A stretch of DNA of 64,000 bases, taken from contig NZ_VCNL01000002.1 of NCBI RefSeq assembly GCF_007671685.1, positions 310,001 to 374,000 of the forward strand. The letters run 5' to 3'. The stretch is from Halorubrum salsamenti (GTDB lineage: Archaea; Halobacteriota; Halobacteria; Halobacteriales; Haloferacaceae). Position 1 is the first letter of the stretch, and each line of letters begins with the position of its first letter. Below the pieces are notes generated by a model, which made no database searches, was not told the origin of the DNA, and saw only the letters and a program-made list of their open reading frames with translations. Positions 44,298 through 53,274 of the stretch are shown here, one piece after another. The translations under genes and the position numbers were made by a program.

Positions 44298-44516
44298 ACG
44301 CGTCGCTGATTATCTTGCTGTAGTTTCGACGCTGGTTCCTAACTGTGGTTGGGTGTTCAAGACCGAGTCACACCACATACGACTACATGGTCTCTGTTGA
44401 AGTCTGCTGAATCTGATAGGAATACTGTGCGAGATACAGAGGATGAATCTAGCGTTAGTGCGATCTGATGTTCAAGTGCTGATTCAACGGCTAAATCTCC
44501 GATAATTGTCGGTGAG

Positions 44517-44984
44517 TCATCGACGCCTCCAACAGTCTTGACAGACAATATGCGAATCGGCTTCAGGCGGGAGATTGCGTGGCGTGAATACGTCGCTGGC
44601 AGGGAATGTATCGCCACAGAGGCCACATGTCTCAGTCGGGGATATTTTGGCCTCCTTGGGAATCCACCACGGAGGGTCCGCTTTATCGATGGTGCTTGAG
44701 TCTAGTGTCCAGTTTGGAACGCCTCGTGTGTTCGTCGTGAGAAGGGCACCAATTTCTTCAACGCCGCCTCTGGTCACCTGTAATCGGCCGAACTCATATC
44801 CCCAGTAATCAAGCCGGTAGACATTCTCGGTGTCGGTCTCGATAACCGCGATGAAGTCGATGCCGTCGCTCATTACCGTGGGCTGTGTGTTGTTGTACCG
44901 TAGATGGACACCCGGCGGGTTATCGTGGAGATCCCGCTCGTCAACGTCGATCCGTTCGACGATGTGGTCTTCTGAGACGAGCAT
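44517..44984 (-). CDS. Hypothetical protein with C-terminal zinc ribbon
   Basis: A 155-residue acidic protein. The C-terminal 40 residues contain CGLCG and later CQDC, a four-cysteine zinc ribbon, which suggests nucleic acid or protein binding. The N-terminal 100 residues are beta-rich (YRLDYWGYEFGRLQVTRGG) with no recognised family. It is a single gene. Confidence 0.6.
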   Translation of the reverse strand: MLVSEDHIVERIDVDERDLHDNPPGVHLRYNNTQPTVMSDGIDFIAVIETDTENVYRLDYWGYEFGRLQVTRGGVEEIGALLTTNTRGVPNWTLDSSTIDKADPPWWIPKEAKISPTETCGLCGDTFPASDVFTPRNLPPEADSHIVCQDCWRRR

Positions 44985-45335
44985 GATTGTAGTTGGAAAT
45001 CCGGATAGAAAGAGATGCCCTTCACAGATTTCGCTCCTGACACCGTCGCTCTATTTTATGCTTGTCCTCATTCGTCTGTTATCGACCAGTCGGAGCTTCC
45101 AGCCTATGTAGCGTGCGGCCTACTGAAACGGACCCGACTGCGAGAATCCTGGCTGATACATTCGCGCGATGTATCTCGCACTACCACCGGAACATCTCCC
45201 TGAGTTGACGGAACACTCGGTAGTCAATATGCTCGTGTTGGTGAACAACTGCTTGCTTACTAACGGTCTGAGGACTAGAATCCGATTGAGCCGATGAAAA
45301 TCAATGCTTATATTTGCCCTTAGTATTCTTTGAAT
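44985..45335 (+). promoter_or_regulatory. Upstream region and promoter of queDEC
   Basis: The last 30 bases contain CTTATATTT (45306-45314), centred about 26 bp before the ATG at 45336, which is good spacing for a leaderless queD transcript. A 62-codon frame at 45015-45203 in the same gap lacks clear features and is not called. No archaeal preQ riboswitch was seen. Confidence 0.5.
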
Positions 45336-45797
45336 ATGTCCCAAAGCATACCTCAAGATGATTCTACAGCGGTAGAGCTGACCGAAGCAGGCCAGCGAAC
45401 ACTCCAAATCGGGGCGGACAACCCGATTCGGATTAGCTCGGGTCATCGAATCCTGCATCATGATGGGAAGTGCTCGCGGCCGCACGGCCATAACTACGAG
45501 ATCACTGTGGAAGTGACTGGGGAACTCACTGAGGAGGGGTGGGTCGTCGACAAAGGTGACGTCACGGACGTTATTGACGCGTGGGATCACCGGTTCCTCG
45601 TCGAAGAAGGCGACCCGCTTGTCGGCGCGTTCGAGGCGTCCGGCGACGGCGACGCACTCGTCGTGTTGGAGCATCCGCCAACGGCGGAGGTGATGAGTGT
45701 CTTGCTCGAACAACGGATGCTCGATGCGTTCCCGGATACTGTGTCGGACGTGTCGGTGTCGGTGAGCGAGACTGAGGAGCTCTGTGCGTCGTACTGA
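45336..45797 (+). CDS. queD: 6-carboxytetrahydropterin synthase QueD
   Basis: A 153-residue member of the 6-pyruvoyltetrahydropterin synthase fold, which makes 6-carboxytetrahydropterin from dihydroneopterin triphosphate in preQ0 synthesis. Zinc and catalytic residues are visible in ISSGHRILHHDGKCSRPHGHNYEI (His, Cys, HGH). The stop overlaps the queE start (TGATG). With queE and queC it feeds archaeosine in tRNA. Confidence 0.88.
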   Translation: MSQSIPQDDSTAVELTEAGQRTLQIGADNPIRISSGHRILHHDGKCSRPHGHNYEITVEVTGELTEEGWVVDKGDVTDVIDAWDHRFLVEEGDPLVGAFEASGDGDALVVLEHPPTAEVMSVLLEQRMLDAFPDTVSDVSVSVSETEELCASY

Positions 45798-46573
45798 TGC
45801 CGGTCGCTAGCGATATTGAGGAATCCACGACGGACGCTGACGCGGCTGGTGAGGGTCTCCCGATTAACGAGGTGTTCTACTCGTTGCAGGGCGAGGGAAC
45901 GCTTGCTGGCGTGCCTTCCGTGTTTGTGCGGACGTCTGGGTGTAATCTGCGGTGTTGGTTCTGTGATTCGTATCATACGTCGTGGGAGCCGACCGGGGCG
46001 TGGCGCGACGTCGAGTCGATCGTGGAGGAAGTCCAGTCACACGAGCGGGCTAGCCATGTTGTGCTGACGGGCGGGGAGCCCCTGATTCATGAGGAGTCCG
46101 TTGAGCTCCTCGACCGACTGGCTGCTGAAGGGTATCATACGACGGTGGAGACGAACGGGACGATTTACCGGGATGCGCCGATCGATTTGGCGAGTATCAG
46201 TCCGAAGCTGGCGAGTAGCACGCCGACACCGGATCGGGACCCGAAGGGCGACGGCGAGTGGGAAGAGAAGCACGAACGGAACCGGATCGACATGGACGCG
46301 CTGTCCCGCATGGTCGATGCGTACGAGACGCAGCTGAAGTTCGTCGTGACAGACGAGTCAGATCTGCCGGAGATCACGGACCTAGTTGAGCGGGTGCGGG
46401 CAGCGACCGCGACGACCGTGGCGGACGATGGCGTCCTGTTGATGCCGGAAGGGATGACGCGGGAGCAACTCGATGGGACGCAAAGCGAAGCCGCGGAGTT
46501 GGCGATGGAGTACGGGTACCGGTACACGCCGCGACTCCACGTGGACCTGTGGAACGACGCGCCTGGAACATGA
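45797..46573 (+). CDS. queE: 7-carboxy-7-deazaguanine synthase QueE
   Basis: A 258-residue radical SAM enzyme converting carboxytetrahydropterin to 7-carboxy-7-deazaguanine. The cluster motif is CNLRCWFCDS, preceded by FYSLQGEGTLAGVPSVFVRTSG and followed by LTGGEPLIHEESV. It is coupled to queD and separated from queC by 112 bases. Confidence 0.92.
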   Translation: MPVASDIEESTTDADAAGEGLPINEVFYSLQGEGTLAGVPSVFVRTSGCNLRCWFCDSYHTSWEPTGAWRDVESIVEEVQSHERASHVVLTGGEPLIHEESVELLDRLAAEGYHTTVETNGTIYRDAPIDLASISPKLASSTPTPDRDPKGDGEWEEKHERNRIDMDALSRMVDAYETQLKFVVTDESDLPEITDLVERVRAATATTVADDGVLLMPEGMTREQLDGTQSEAAELAMEYGYRYTPRLHVDLWNDAPGT

Positions 46574-46685
46574 GCACGACACGACGTTGCCCCGGTCAAA
46601 GCAGTGTGGTGCCACGAGAGCGGCGCGGATGTCGCCCGTGGCGTGGTGGACAGGATAGCAATCAATTCGACGAGGCTGACAATTC

Positions 46686-47375
46686 ATGAGTAACGAGAGC
46701 GCGGTAATTCTGGTGTCGGGCGGGATGGATAGTGCGACAGCGGTGTACGAAGCGATGGAGCAAGGGTATGAGCCGTACTTCTTGCACACGTCGTACGGGC
46801 AGCGCACCGAAGACAAGGAGTACGAGTGCGCACAGGCGCTTGCTGAGGAGGTTGACGCGGCGGATTTCCTACACATCGAAACGGGGCACCTCTCGAAAAT
46901 CGGGGCGTCGAGTTTGACGGACGAGGAGATGGACGTGGCTGACGCGGATCTGGAGAGTGACGAGATTCCGACGTCATACGTCCCCTTCCGGAACGCGAAT
47001 TTGTTGTCGATGGCGACCTCGTACGCGGAAGCGACTGATTCGGAGGCGCTGTTTATCGGAGCGCATTCCGAGGATTTCTCCGGGTACCCTGATTGTCGCT
47101 CGGCGTTCTTCGACGCCTTTCAGAACGTAATCGACGTCGGGACAAAACCGGAGACAGAGATCGAGTTGAAGCCACCGTTCGTCGAATGGTCGAAAACAGA
47201 GATTGCGGAGCGTGGGTTAGAGCTCGGTGTACCGTACGAGATGACGTGGTCGTGTTACCGTGACGAGGAGCCGGCGTGTGGGTCGTGTGATGCGTGTGCG
47301 TTCCGCCTTGAGGCATTCCGGAATGCTGGGTCACGTGATCCGATCGCGTATGCTGAGCGGCCGGAGTTCTCGTAG
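46686..47375 (+). CDS. queC: 7-cyano-7-deazaguanine synthase QueC
   Basis: A 229-residue ATP-dependent nitrile synthetase forming preQ0. The PP-loop is LVSGGMDSATAVYEA, and the zinc site uses Cys residues in [16 protein letters not shown]. The last 41 codons are duplicated in degraded form at 61161-61286, and the intervening 13.8 kb look like inserted cargo. The complete gene is on the upstream side. Confidence 0.92.
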   Translation: MSNESAVILVSGGMDSATAVYEAMEQGYEPYFLHTSYGQRTEDKEYECAQALAEEVDAADFLHIETGHLSKIGASSLTDEEMDVADADLESDEIPTSYVPFRNANLLSMATSYAEATDSEALFIGAHSEDFSGYPDCRSAFFDAFQNVIDVGTKPETEIELKPPFVEWSKTEIAERGLELGVPYEMTWSCYRDEEPACGSCDACAFRLEAFRNAGSRDPIAYAERPEFS

Positions 47376-47517
47376 TCTACTGGTCAATACCGGCTCCGTT
47401 GAAATCCGGTCATCAGATCCATTCTCGTATGAAACAGCCACTCACGGAATCCTGCGAACATATAATCGGTTACATATGATTGAAATAGACATATACACTG
47501 GAATGAATATTGAATAA

Positions 47518-48036
47518 TCAGTCGAAAAATAGAGCGCACTCTGCGATCTCAGGTTCACTATCGGTCCTCAACTGGAGAAAGATACCATACTTATAGCACA
47601 AATCCTCTCGGAAACGCACTATCTTTTCTTTGTCGCAATCGCCTGATTCAGTAGAGGATGTTTTCTTAAGTTCAATTACAAGGAGGTTATGATCACTTGA
47701 TTCCCGCTCGTGAACGATGATGTCCGGAAAAACGGTTTGAGCATCTGTGTCATCGTCTTGTATTCTTCTGCCTCTGCACGAATCGGTAAGTTCATCATAT
47801 GAAACGCGTTTTTTTATAGAATCGGTCGCACCGTTTTCCTCAGTCACCCTATTGTATTCTACATCAACCACATAGTCTGGTTCCAGATCTTTAATTTCTT
47901 GTTCCAGATAGATGGCAAGCCTGTGGGTAATACTTCGTTCATTAGAGTCATTGACGAGGAGCGGTCTATCATCCTCAAATAGTGTTTCAAGAGCATCCTC
48001 CACATAGTTTACAACGGTATCCGGTGATGGTGTCAT
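47518..48036 (-). CDS. Probable PD-(D/E)XK nuclease-like protein
   Basis: A 172-residue protein. A classical PD-(D/E)XK core is visible: VFPDIIVHERESSDHNLLVIELKKTS (Asp, then Glu-x-Lys after a beta turn). The N-terminus SITHRLAIYLEQEIKD resembles nuclease-associated helices. DNA here is AT-richer than queC. It is the first gene of the cargo after queC and convergent to it. The function is unknown; a restriction or repair role is possible. Confidence 0.6.
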   Translation of the reverse strand: MTPSPDTVVNYVEDALETLFEDDRPLLVNDSNERSITHRLAIYLEQEIKDLEPDYVVDVEYNRVTEENGATDSIKKRVSYDELTDSCRGRRIQDDDTDAQTVFPDIIVHERESSDHNLLVIELKKTSSTESGDCDKEKIVRFREDLCYKYGIFLQLRTDSEPEIAECALFFD

Positions 48037-48252
48037 AGGAGCGAATGCTCACTAAAATAATAAAAAACCTAACCCCCACTGTTACACTGAATCTCTGTAC
48101 TGACCGCACCCGGATCAAACTGTATTAGTTGCTGTGAGTTTCCACAGACCAGACTAACCACATCGGTACTCTACTGTGTATTAGAAAGAACTGCTAGTGA
48201 GTTCGGTATGATGTGCGACAACATGAAGATATTCCTCTGCGAATACGGGCGT

Positions 48253-48381
48253 ATGCCGAAGGTCAGCGTCGAGATTCCACAGGAGCTGCTTGATGATCTT
48301 GACGAGCACGTCGGTGATGAAGAGTCGTTGTGGTCGTTGGATTTGGATATGGATCTGTTTAGCCCGGAATACAGTGTCTGA
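48253..48381 (+). CDS. 42-residue ribbon-helix-helix-like protein
   Basis: The protein begins MPKVSVEIPQELLDDLDEHVGDEES. The beta strand plus helix looks like half of a ribbon-helix-helix DNA-binding fold. The tail is acidic. A decayed relative lies at 30861. It may be a truncated antitoxin or regulator. Confidence 0.5.
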   Translation: MPKVSVEIPQELLDDLDEHVGDEESLWSLDLDMDLFSPEYSV

Positions 48382-48401
48382 ATCAGTGAAGGTGTGGGCG
48401 C

Positions 48402-48770
48402 TTACCAGATGGAGAAGAAGTAATTGATGGCGGCAGATAGCCCGCCAAGGTCACGGAAGAACTTCGCCAGGGTGCCGAGCCCTATCGTGCCGAGGATACC
48501 GCCGACCAGCGGGTCGACCGCCATCCCGATCCGGAGCAGTGTCCCGAACTGGAACATATCGACAAGTAGCAGGCCGCCGGTGAACATGGCGAAGTCGACT
48601 GGGACGGCGATCCCTTGCTGGTAGAGGATCCATAGGATAGCGACGCCACCGACCAGTATCCAGAATAGATACTTGCGGCCTCGCTGAATGGCACTCTCGG
48701 GGTCACCATTCCGCCAGTTCCGGAAGTAGTTCGCCGTCTGTAGGAGGGCTTTGAGCAGTCCCGTCGCCAT
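48402..48770 (-). CDS. Small membrane protein
   Basis: A 122-residue protein with three or so hydrophobic helices: KYLFWILVGGVAILWILYQQGIAV, FAMFTGGLLLVDMFQFGTLL and LVGGILGTIGLGTLAKFF. A cytoplasmic charged N-terminus precedes them. The ATG at 48770 was chosen over an upstream TTG. It is divergent from the large low-complexity membrane-anchored protein at 48898; the pair may be functionally linked. No family was recognised. Confidence 0.6.
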   Translation of the reverse strand: MATGLLKALLQTANYFRNWRNGDPESAIQRGRKYLFWILVGGVAILWILYQQGIAVPVDFAMFTGGLLLVDMFQFGTLLRIGMAVDPLVGGILGTIGLGTLAKFFRDLGGLSAAINYFFSIW

Positions 48771-48897
48771 CTGATGTGTCAACCAACCGCTGAAGGACGT
48801 ATAAGCTTTATTCCGGTCAAAATCTCGAATGCGACCCGCACGTAGACGGTCTGTATTAGGATCAGATATTTAATGAAACATAAGGTATCATAGGGAA

Positions 48898-50460
48898 ATG
48901 ACGGTGTTCGGTCGTCTTGGCACCCTGTTCGTGGTCCTCGGTGGGGCAGCCTTCCTGCTCGTCGACGGCTTGCGTTCTCCTCCCGGTCTCTGGTACGCGG
49001 CCGCAGGTATCGCCGCCGGGACGACGATGGTCCTGTATACGGTGGTTTCGTCACCTTCCCCTCCTCGGCGTCCACAGCCTGCTCCTGAACCTGCGCCTCC
49101 GGGCACATCCGAGGAGTCCACGACGGAGTCGGGGACGCAGCAGATCGACTCACAGCCGACGGAGACGGAACATACGGCCGAGTCCACAGCATCTGCCGAG
49201 CAGGAACCTGAGCCAGCAGGCGACAACGACCCGAATCCACCGAAGCCGCCAATATCGGAAGAACCAGAGCCGCTGGCCTCGGAGGAACCAGAACCTGCGT
49301 CGACCACGGTGAATAAGCCACGGTCACTCCCGGACGACATCGAGACGGCGCAACGAACCGCTTCGTACACCGATTTCTCTCGGGCGGGGAAAAGGACGAG
49401 CACGTCAACCCACCGGCAAAGACACGTCACCGCCACAGCGTCGCCACGCCGGAACCTATCCACCGAGACCGACAACCCATATTTCAAGCCGGTCGATTCA
49501 AGCCGCGCGATCAAGTTTATCCAGGTCGACACGAGATTCAGTTACCTCGACGTCGACTGGGGACCGGAATTCATCAGTCTCGATCCGATCCCGGATCTCG
49601 TTGAGGTCGATGTCGGGCCGAGTGCCGTGAGTCACGAACTGGTTCGCAGTCCGATCGAGATCAAGATTTCGTCGTTCATCAAATCGCTCTTCATGCCCTC
49701 GCCCGGGAATTCTGGCGCCGATGCTCGGGACGAGACGATGCAGTCCGTGGATGCATCGGACGGTCGCGCACATCACTGGAGAGACGATACCCGTGCCCGG
49801 CAGAGACAGGTTACCCGCGATACCCAGGAAACGCGGCACCGTGAGCAGGACTGGCACGTGGACCGCCGTCGTAACCCGCTGACAGCCGCCGATAGACGGC
49901 AGCAACCGGCGGAAACATGGCCGCGGTCATCCGACCGGGAACCGGTGGATGACAGCCAGGCCACCGCTGACACAGCCGGCTACGACAACTGGTCAGATGC
50001 CACCGCACCGAGTTTCGGCCGTTTCGGTGACCGTCGCTCCCCTGGCTGGGAGCCAGTCATGGACGAAGGGCCGATTGAACCGCAAGACGTGGGTATAGTC
50101 GATGAGCCGACGGTCGATGCGGGTCTGGATCGTTCACCTCTGCGGTGGGATGGCGATCCCTTCGGACTAACCGACGTCGCCGCGGGATTCTCCGGAGTCG
50201 AGGAGCCAATGGTGGAACCGGTTGAACAGCCAGGTCTCGGATTTGGAATGTCTGACTTGGATCCCGATGTGCCGATGGAGGAACCCGTGATGGATCCGGA
50301 ACTCGGTGCAGAGATGTTAGGTCTAGACGAGTTTGCGGAGCCGCCGGCAGATGGATTTAGTATGCCCGGCGTCGATGCCGAAAGCGGGTCGAACCCGTTG
50401 CTCCCCGACGCAGAGAGCTTCTTCCCGGAAGAGGCAGAGGACGACTGGCTGACGTTCTGA
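48898..50460 (+). CDS. Membrane-anchored, largely disordered protein
   Basis: A 520-residue protein. Residues 1-50 have two hydrophobic helices (LGTLFVVLGGAAFLLVDGL and LWYAAAGIAAGTTMVLYTVV). Residues 50-160 are Pro/Glu/Ser/Thr-rich. A more ordered segment lies near residues 195-265 (YFKPVDSSRAIKFIQVDTRFSY, then IPDLVEVDVGP). The rest is Arg/Asp-rich, then Met/Pro/Glu-rich, ending EDDWLTF. No family was recognised. The surface or envelope topology resembles proteins from haloarchaeal mobile elements, but this is only an impression. Confidence 0.55.
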   Translation: MTVFGRLGTLFVVLGGAAFLLVDGLRSPPGLWYAAAGIAAGTTMVLYTVVSSPSPPRRPQPAPEPAPPGTSEESTTESGTQQIDSQPTETEHTAESTASAEQEPEPAGDNDPNPPKPPISEEPEPLASEEPEPASTTVNKPRSLPDDIETAQRTASYTDFSRAGKRTSTSTHRQRHVTATASPRRNLSTETDNPYFKPVDSSRAIKFIQVDTRFSYLDVDWGPEFISLDPIPDLVEVDVGPSAVSHELVRSPIEIKISSFIKSLFMPSPGNSGADARDETMQSVDASDGRAHHWRDDTRARQRQVTRDTQETRHREQDWHVDRRRNPLTAADRRQQPAETWPRSSDREPVDDSQATADTAGYDNWSDATAPSFGRFGDRRSPGWEPVMDEGPIEPQDVGIVDEPTVDAGLDRSPLRWDGDPFGLTDVAAGFSGVEEPMVEPVEQPGLGFGMSDLDPDVPMEEPVMDPELGAEMLGLDEFAEPPADGFSMPGVDAESGSNPLLPDAESFFPEEAEDDWLTF

Positions 50461-50629
50461 CGTGTGTTAAACCCACGGCAGCCTCTGTCACCGATAGCTC
50501 CAGTAGAAGAGATTGACTGTAACTGCGACTACAATGCTTTTTCAAGGTCCCCCGTGGTATCCAGTGAATAGTGGAAAGATTTGCGCTTGTTCTTAAAACT
50601 CCAGCCCCACCTCAATATAGAACTAATCT

Positions 50630-52519
50630 CTAACGTTCTCGATTACAGTATTCATGCACATGTTCCAAAAGATCGACAATCTCTGTGGGGTGATCCACAT
50701 CTTCTAATCTTCCCATCCTAAGTCCAATATTTGGCTTTGTCACACTAGGGCAGTCTTGAATATTGCGTGCGCAACCACTTTGAATAACATCAACTATTTT
50801 TCCACTCGGTTTCTCCGCTTCGTCTACTGACTGAAAATGGATTTCCTCCCAGTCGTTGCCATCTGCACGCGGCCAGTGTTTTTCAGCGAGTTGGACTAAG
50901 TCGTCCTTCTTCCACGTGTCCTCAAGTTCTTTGTCACCGACCCAGGCGAGTTCTGGTTCTGAACCACCGACTTCGTACATTTCCTCAAGATGATCTTCAA
51001 GAGTATCCTCAGAATAGGTTCGCTCTTTTGCATCGGAATCCAAGATGACGAACGTTCGTGCTCGGCCGCTATCCTGAAGTCGTTTGAGAGTTTTAACGAT
51101 ATGACCACACCCTTGGCTATCCCAGATCTGGACTCCATCCTCGACGAGAGTACTACCGGTGACTCGATGGTATAGTTCTTCGATATATTTGTGTTCAGTT
51201 GCACCCTCTACGACAATCATCGCTCGTTCGAGATAGACCCAGCTAGCAGAGAGTCCCAAACCGGCCATGATGTTGCCCATGAAATCCTCAGCCTCTGCTT
51301 CGTCTTTCGAAACTAGCGGCGCTCGTTCGTCGTTCGTATCCACTTCTTCAGGGAGATATACTACTTCGTGTAAGGGGGTCCCATCGACCATAATCAAACT
51401 ATGAGTCGAGACGATACACTGGGAGAGATAACTATCTTCATCCGAGATGTCGCTCCGGAGAAGATTGACCAGCCTCCGTTGGACGTCAAAATGGAGGCGG
51501 TGATCCGGTTCGTCCATCGTCCGGATGACGGATTCTTTTCCTTCATTGGCCTCTGCGCTCCATTCAAGCATTGAGAGGGCCGAGCGGGCATTAGTTCCCC
51601 CACCCAGTTCTTGAAGCGGGATCTGTTCACCATCTCGGCGAAGCACGATATTGGAGAGATCTGCTCCGTTGACAAAACTCCAATCAGGATCTACTGTGAT
51701 CTTATCCAGACCGGGAAGGTATCGCACCATCCTGTCGGAGAGGCTTTCGAGTCGTTCGTTAAGCGCATCCGTCGCCTGTTCCTCAATTTCGACAAGTTCG
51801 TCAACTCCACTCTTCTCACCATCCTCATCCTCGGCATAGAGGAAGGATTTGGTTTCTTGACGGAGTAGTTTTGAGAGTAGCTTGATTGGACTGTCTACAT
51901 CCTCGGTATCGATTTGCTCACTGGCTGGAGCTAAACGACTGAATTCTCTGGTTCCGCAAGAGACCCAATCAAGACCGGTGTCTTCGGGATTTTCGAGGAT
52001 CTCAGCTTTCAATTCCTCAAACTGTTCTTCCCGCTCATCAGCGTTGCTTCCTGGCTCAATATCGTAATCCTCCAGAATCTCCTTTTCGCCATCCGCATAA
52101 TAGTCCCATTCGTGGAGCCGTTCATCTTCGGGAACCCGCTCTCTCAGATAATGGTCTGGGGACTCCAAATAAACATCTTCTTCTGAATCTCCAGTTACTT
52201 CCCATTCCATCTTCAGCCCTGCAGCATCACCCTCTTCAAGATTGGCACGATCTGCCAGATCATCCGGCGGGTTTTCAATGACCGCCTCGATTGAGGCGTC
52301 GGGTGCTCTTCCAGTGTCTCGTGTCACATCACGCCGGATCTGCTTAATGTCCAGACTCGAATGATCGCATACAGTCTGTAATGCCTCCAAGAGAGTGGTT
52401 TTTCCAGCGTCGTTAGGACCCACTAAGAGTGTGAACGGAGTCAGCTGGAGTGTTAAGTCTTCGAATTTCCCGATGTTCTCGACTGAGAGTCGTGAAACGT
52501 GAGTCCGTCTGTCACTCAC
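50630..52519 (-). CDS. OLD-family ATP-dependent nuclease
   Basis: A 629-residue overcoming-lysogenisation-defect nuclease. The ABC ATPase has Walker A VGPNDAGKTTLLEAL and Walker B IRTMDEPDHRLH, then a late HSLI. The C-terminal TOPRIM domain has MIVVEGATEHKYIEE (Glu) and FVILDSDAKER (Asp-x-Asp). OLD proteins act in phage defence, alone or with a UvrD-like partner (as in Gabija). No such helicase is adjacent here, so it resembles a class 1 OLD. It is expressed toward the membrane-protein pair. Confidence 0.85.
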   Translation of the reverse strand: MSDRRTHVSRLSVENIGKFEDLTLQLTPFTLLVGPNDAGKTTLLEALQTVCDHSSLDIKQIRRDVTRDTGRAPDASIEAVIENPPDDLADRANLEEGDAAGLKMEWEVTGDSEEDVYLESPDHYLRERVPEDERLHEWDYYADGEKEILEDYDIEPGSNADEREEQFEELKAEILENPEDTGLDWVSCGTREFSRLAPASEQIDTEDVDSPIKLLSKLLRQETKSFLYAEDEDGEKSGVDELVEIEEQATDALNERLESLSDRMVRYLPGLDKITVDPDWSFVNGADLSNIVLRRDGEQIPLQELGGGTNARSALSMLEWSAEANEGKESVIRTMDEPDHRLHFDVQRRLVNLLRSDISDEDSYLSQCIVSTHSLIMVDGTPLHEVVYLPEEVDTNDERAPLVSKDEAEAEDFMGNIMAGLGLSASWVYLERAMIVVEGATEHKYIEELYHRVTGSTLVEDGVQIWDSQGCGHIVKTLKRLQDSGRARTFVILDSDAKERTYSEDTLEDHLEEMYEVGGSEPELAWVGDKELEDTWKKDDLVQLAEKHWPRADGNDWEEIHFQSVDEAEKPSGKIVDVIQSGCARNIQDCPSVTKPNIGLRMGRLEDVDHPTEIVDLLEHVHEYCNRER

Positions 52520-52571
52520 GGCTCCGCCCTCTCGATTTGAGAATCTTGGACACGGACTAAATTGACACGCA

Positions 52572-52784
52572 TTATTTGATCTGATCGTATCGGTATTTAT
52601 CTTCGATATTCCGGTGGAAGTATTTCCCGTGCGAATTGGCGCTCATGAGTTCCTGGTGAATTCGTTTGGGGACATCGAAATACTGGTAGACTCTTCCACC
52701 GTGGAACTCAATCTCTAGAACTTGGTTCGACTCATCATACCCAACACTGCTGAGGTTACTTGAGGAGACGGGGACCCGTTTCAT
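52572..52784 (-). CDS. KTSC-domain protein
   Basis: A 70-residue protein filling one KTSC domain: VPVSSSNLSSVGYDESNQVLEIEFHGGRVYQYFDVP, then the characteristic LMSANSHGKYFHRNI. It has a beta-alpha fold related to a domain of lysyl-tRNA synthetases and is often found alone on accessory DNA. It lies 52 bases before the OLD gene on the same strand and may be cotranscribed. Confidence 0.8.
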   Translation of the reverse strand: MKRVPVSSSNLSSVGYDESNQVLEIEFHGGRVYQYFDVPKRIHQELMSANSHGKYFHRNIEDKYRYDQIK

Positions 52785-52845
52785 ACTGCGTTATGTGGCA
52801 GAATAGTCATTTAATTCTATCCATTAAATGATGGTTTGTCTAGCC

Positions 52846-53139
52846 TCAATTGCTGTGTTGGGTGAGGCAGTAGAGGAGTCCTTTGACTTCGACGGCTTCG
52901 ACGTCAGGGGCTTTGATGGCGGCTTGGCCTTTGCCGTATATTTGGGGGTCTTGTTCGTAGCCGCGGGGGATGGAGGGGACTTTGGTGATGACTTCTTTGC
53001 GGAGGCCGAGGAAGATGTTGGTGTTGGTTTGTTTGAGGATGTCGCCGTCGATGTCTTCGGGGGTTTGGGTGATTATGAAGAGGCCGAGTTTATCTTTGCG
53101 GCCTTGTTTGACGGCGTCACGAGCGCGGTTGATGATTGT
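52846..53139 (-). pseudogene. Orphan 3' end of a HerA-like ATPase gene
   Basis: The minus strand encodes about 97 residues without a start codon: INRARDAVKQGRKDKLGLFI, then TQTPEDIDGDILKQTNTNIFLGLRKE, then YGKGQAAIKAP, ending with TGA. A TAG lies just upstream. The TQ-P-x-D-I-D and QTNTNIFLGL motifs are typical of the C-terminal half of HerA/VirB4-type DUF87 ATPases. It is not a copy of the HerA gene at 59504. The opposite-strand frame here is a shadow. Confidence 0.75.
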
Positions 53140-53274
53140 ATGTCGTCTCTAATTCACTTTCACCCTGGTTGACTGGCATTTAATAGCCGTCCGATTACAC
53201 GTAGTCACATACTTTCAGGCCCGTGATTTGGTAGCACGCTCGGCTGAACAAGTACCCTCCACGATACACTGAGA

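Noticed and set aside
45015-45203. 62-codon frame upstream of queD
   Set aside because: It shows no conserved pattern and the ending is low in complexity; it is likely chance.
45336-47375. queDEC as part of a 7-deazaguanine DNA modification (Dpd) system
   Set aside because: No DpdA-like transglycosylase or other dpd gene is present; the genes fit ordinary preQ0 supply for archaeosine.
50630-52519. Gabija system
   Set aside because: The OLD-family nuclease has no adjacent UvrD-like GajB helicase.
52828-53172. Plus-strand Phe/Asp/Gly-rich frame as a gene
   Set aside because: It is the antisense of a clear HerA-like C-terminal remnant.
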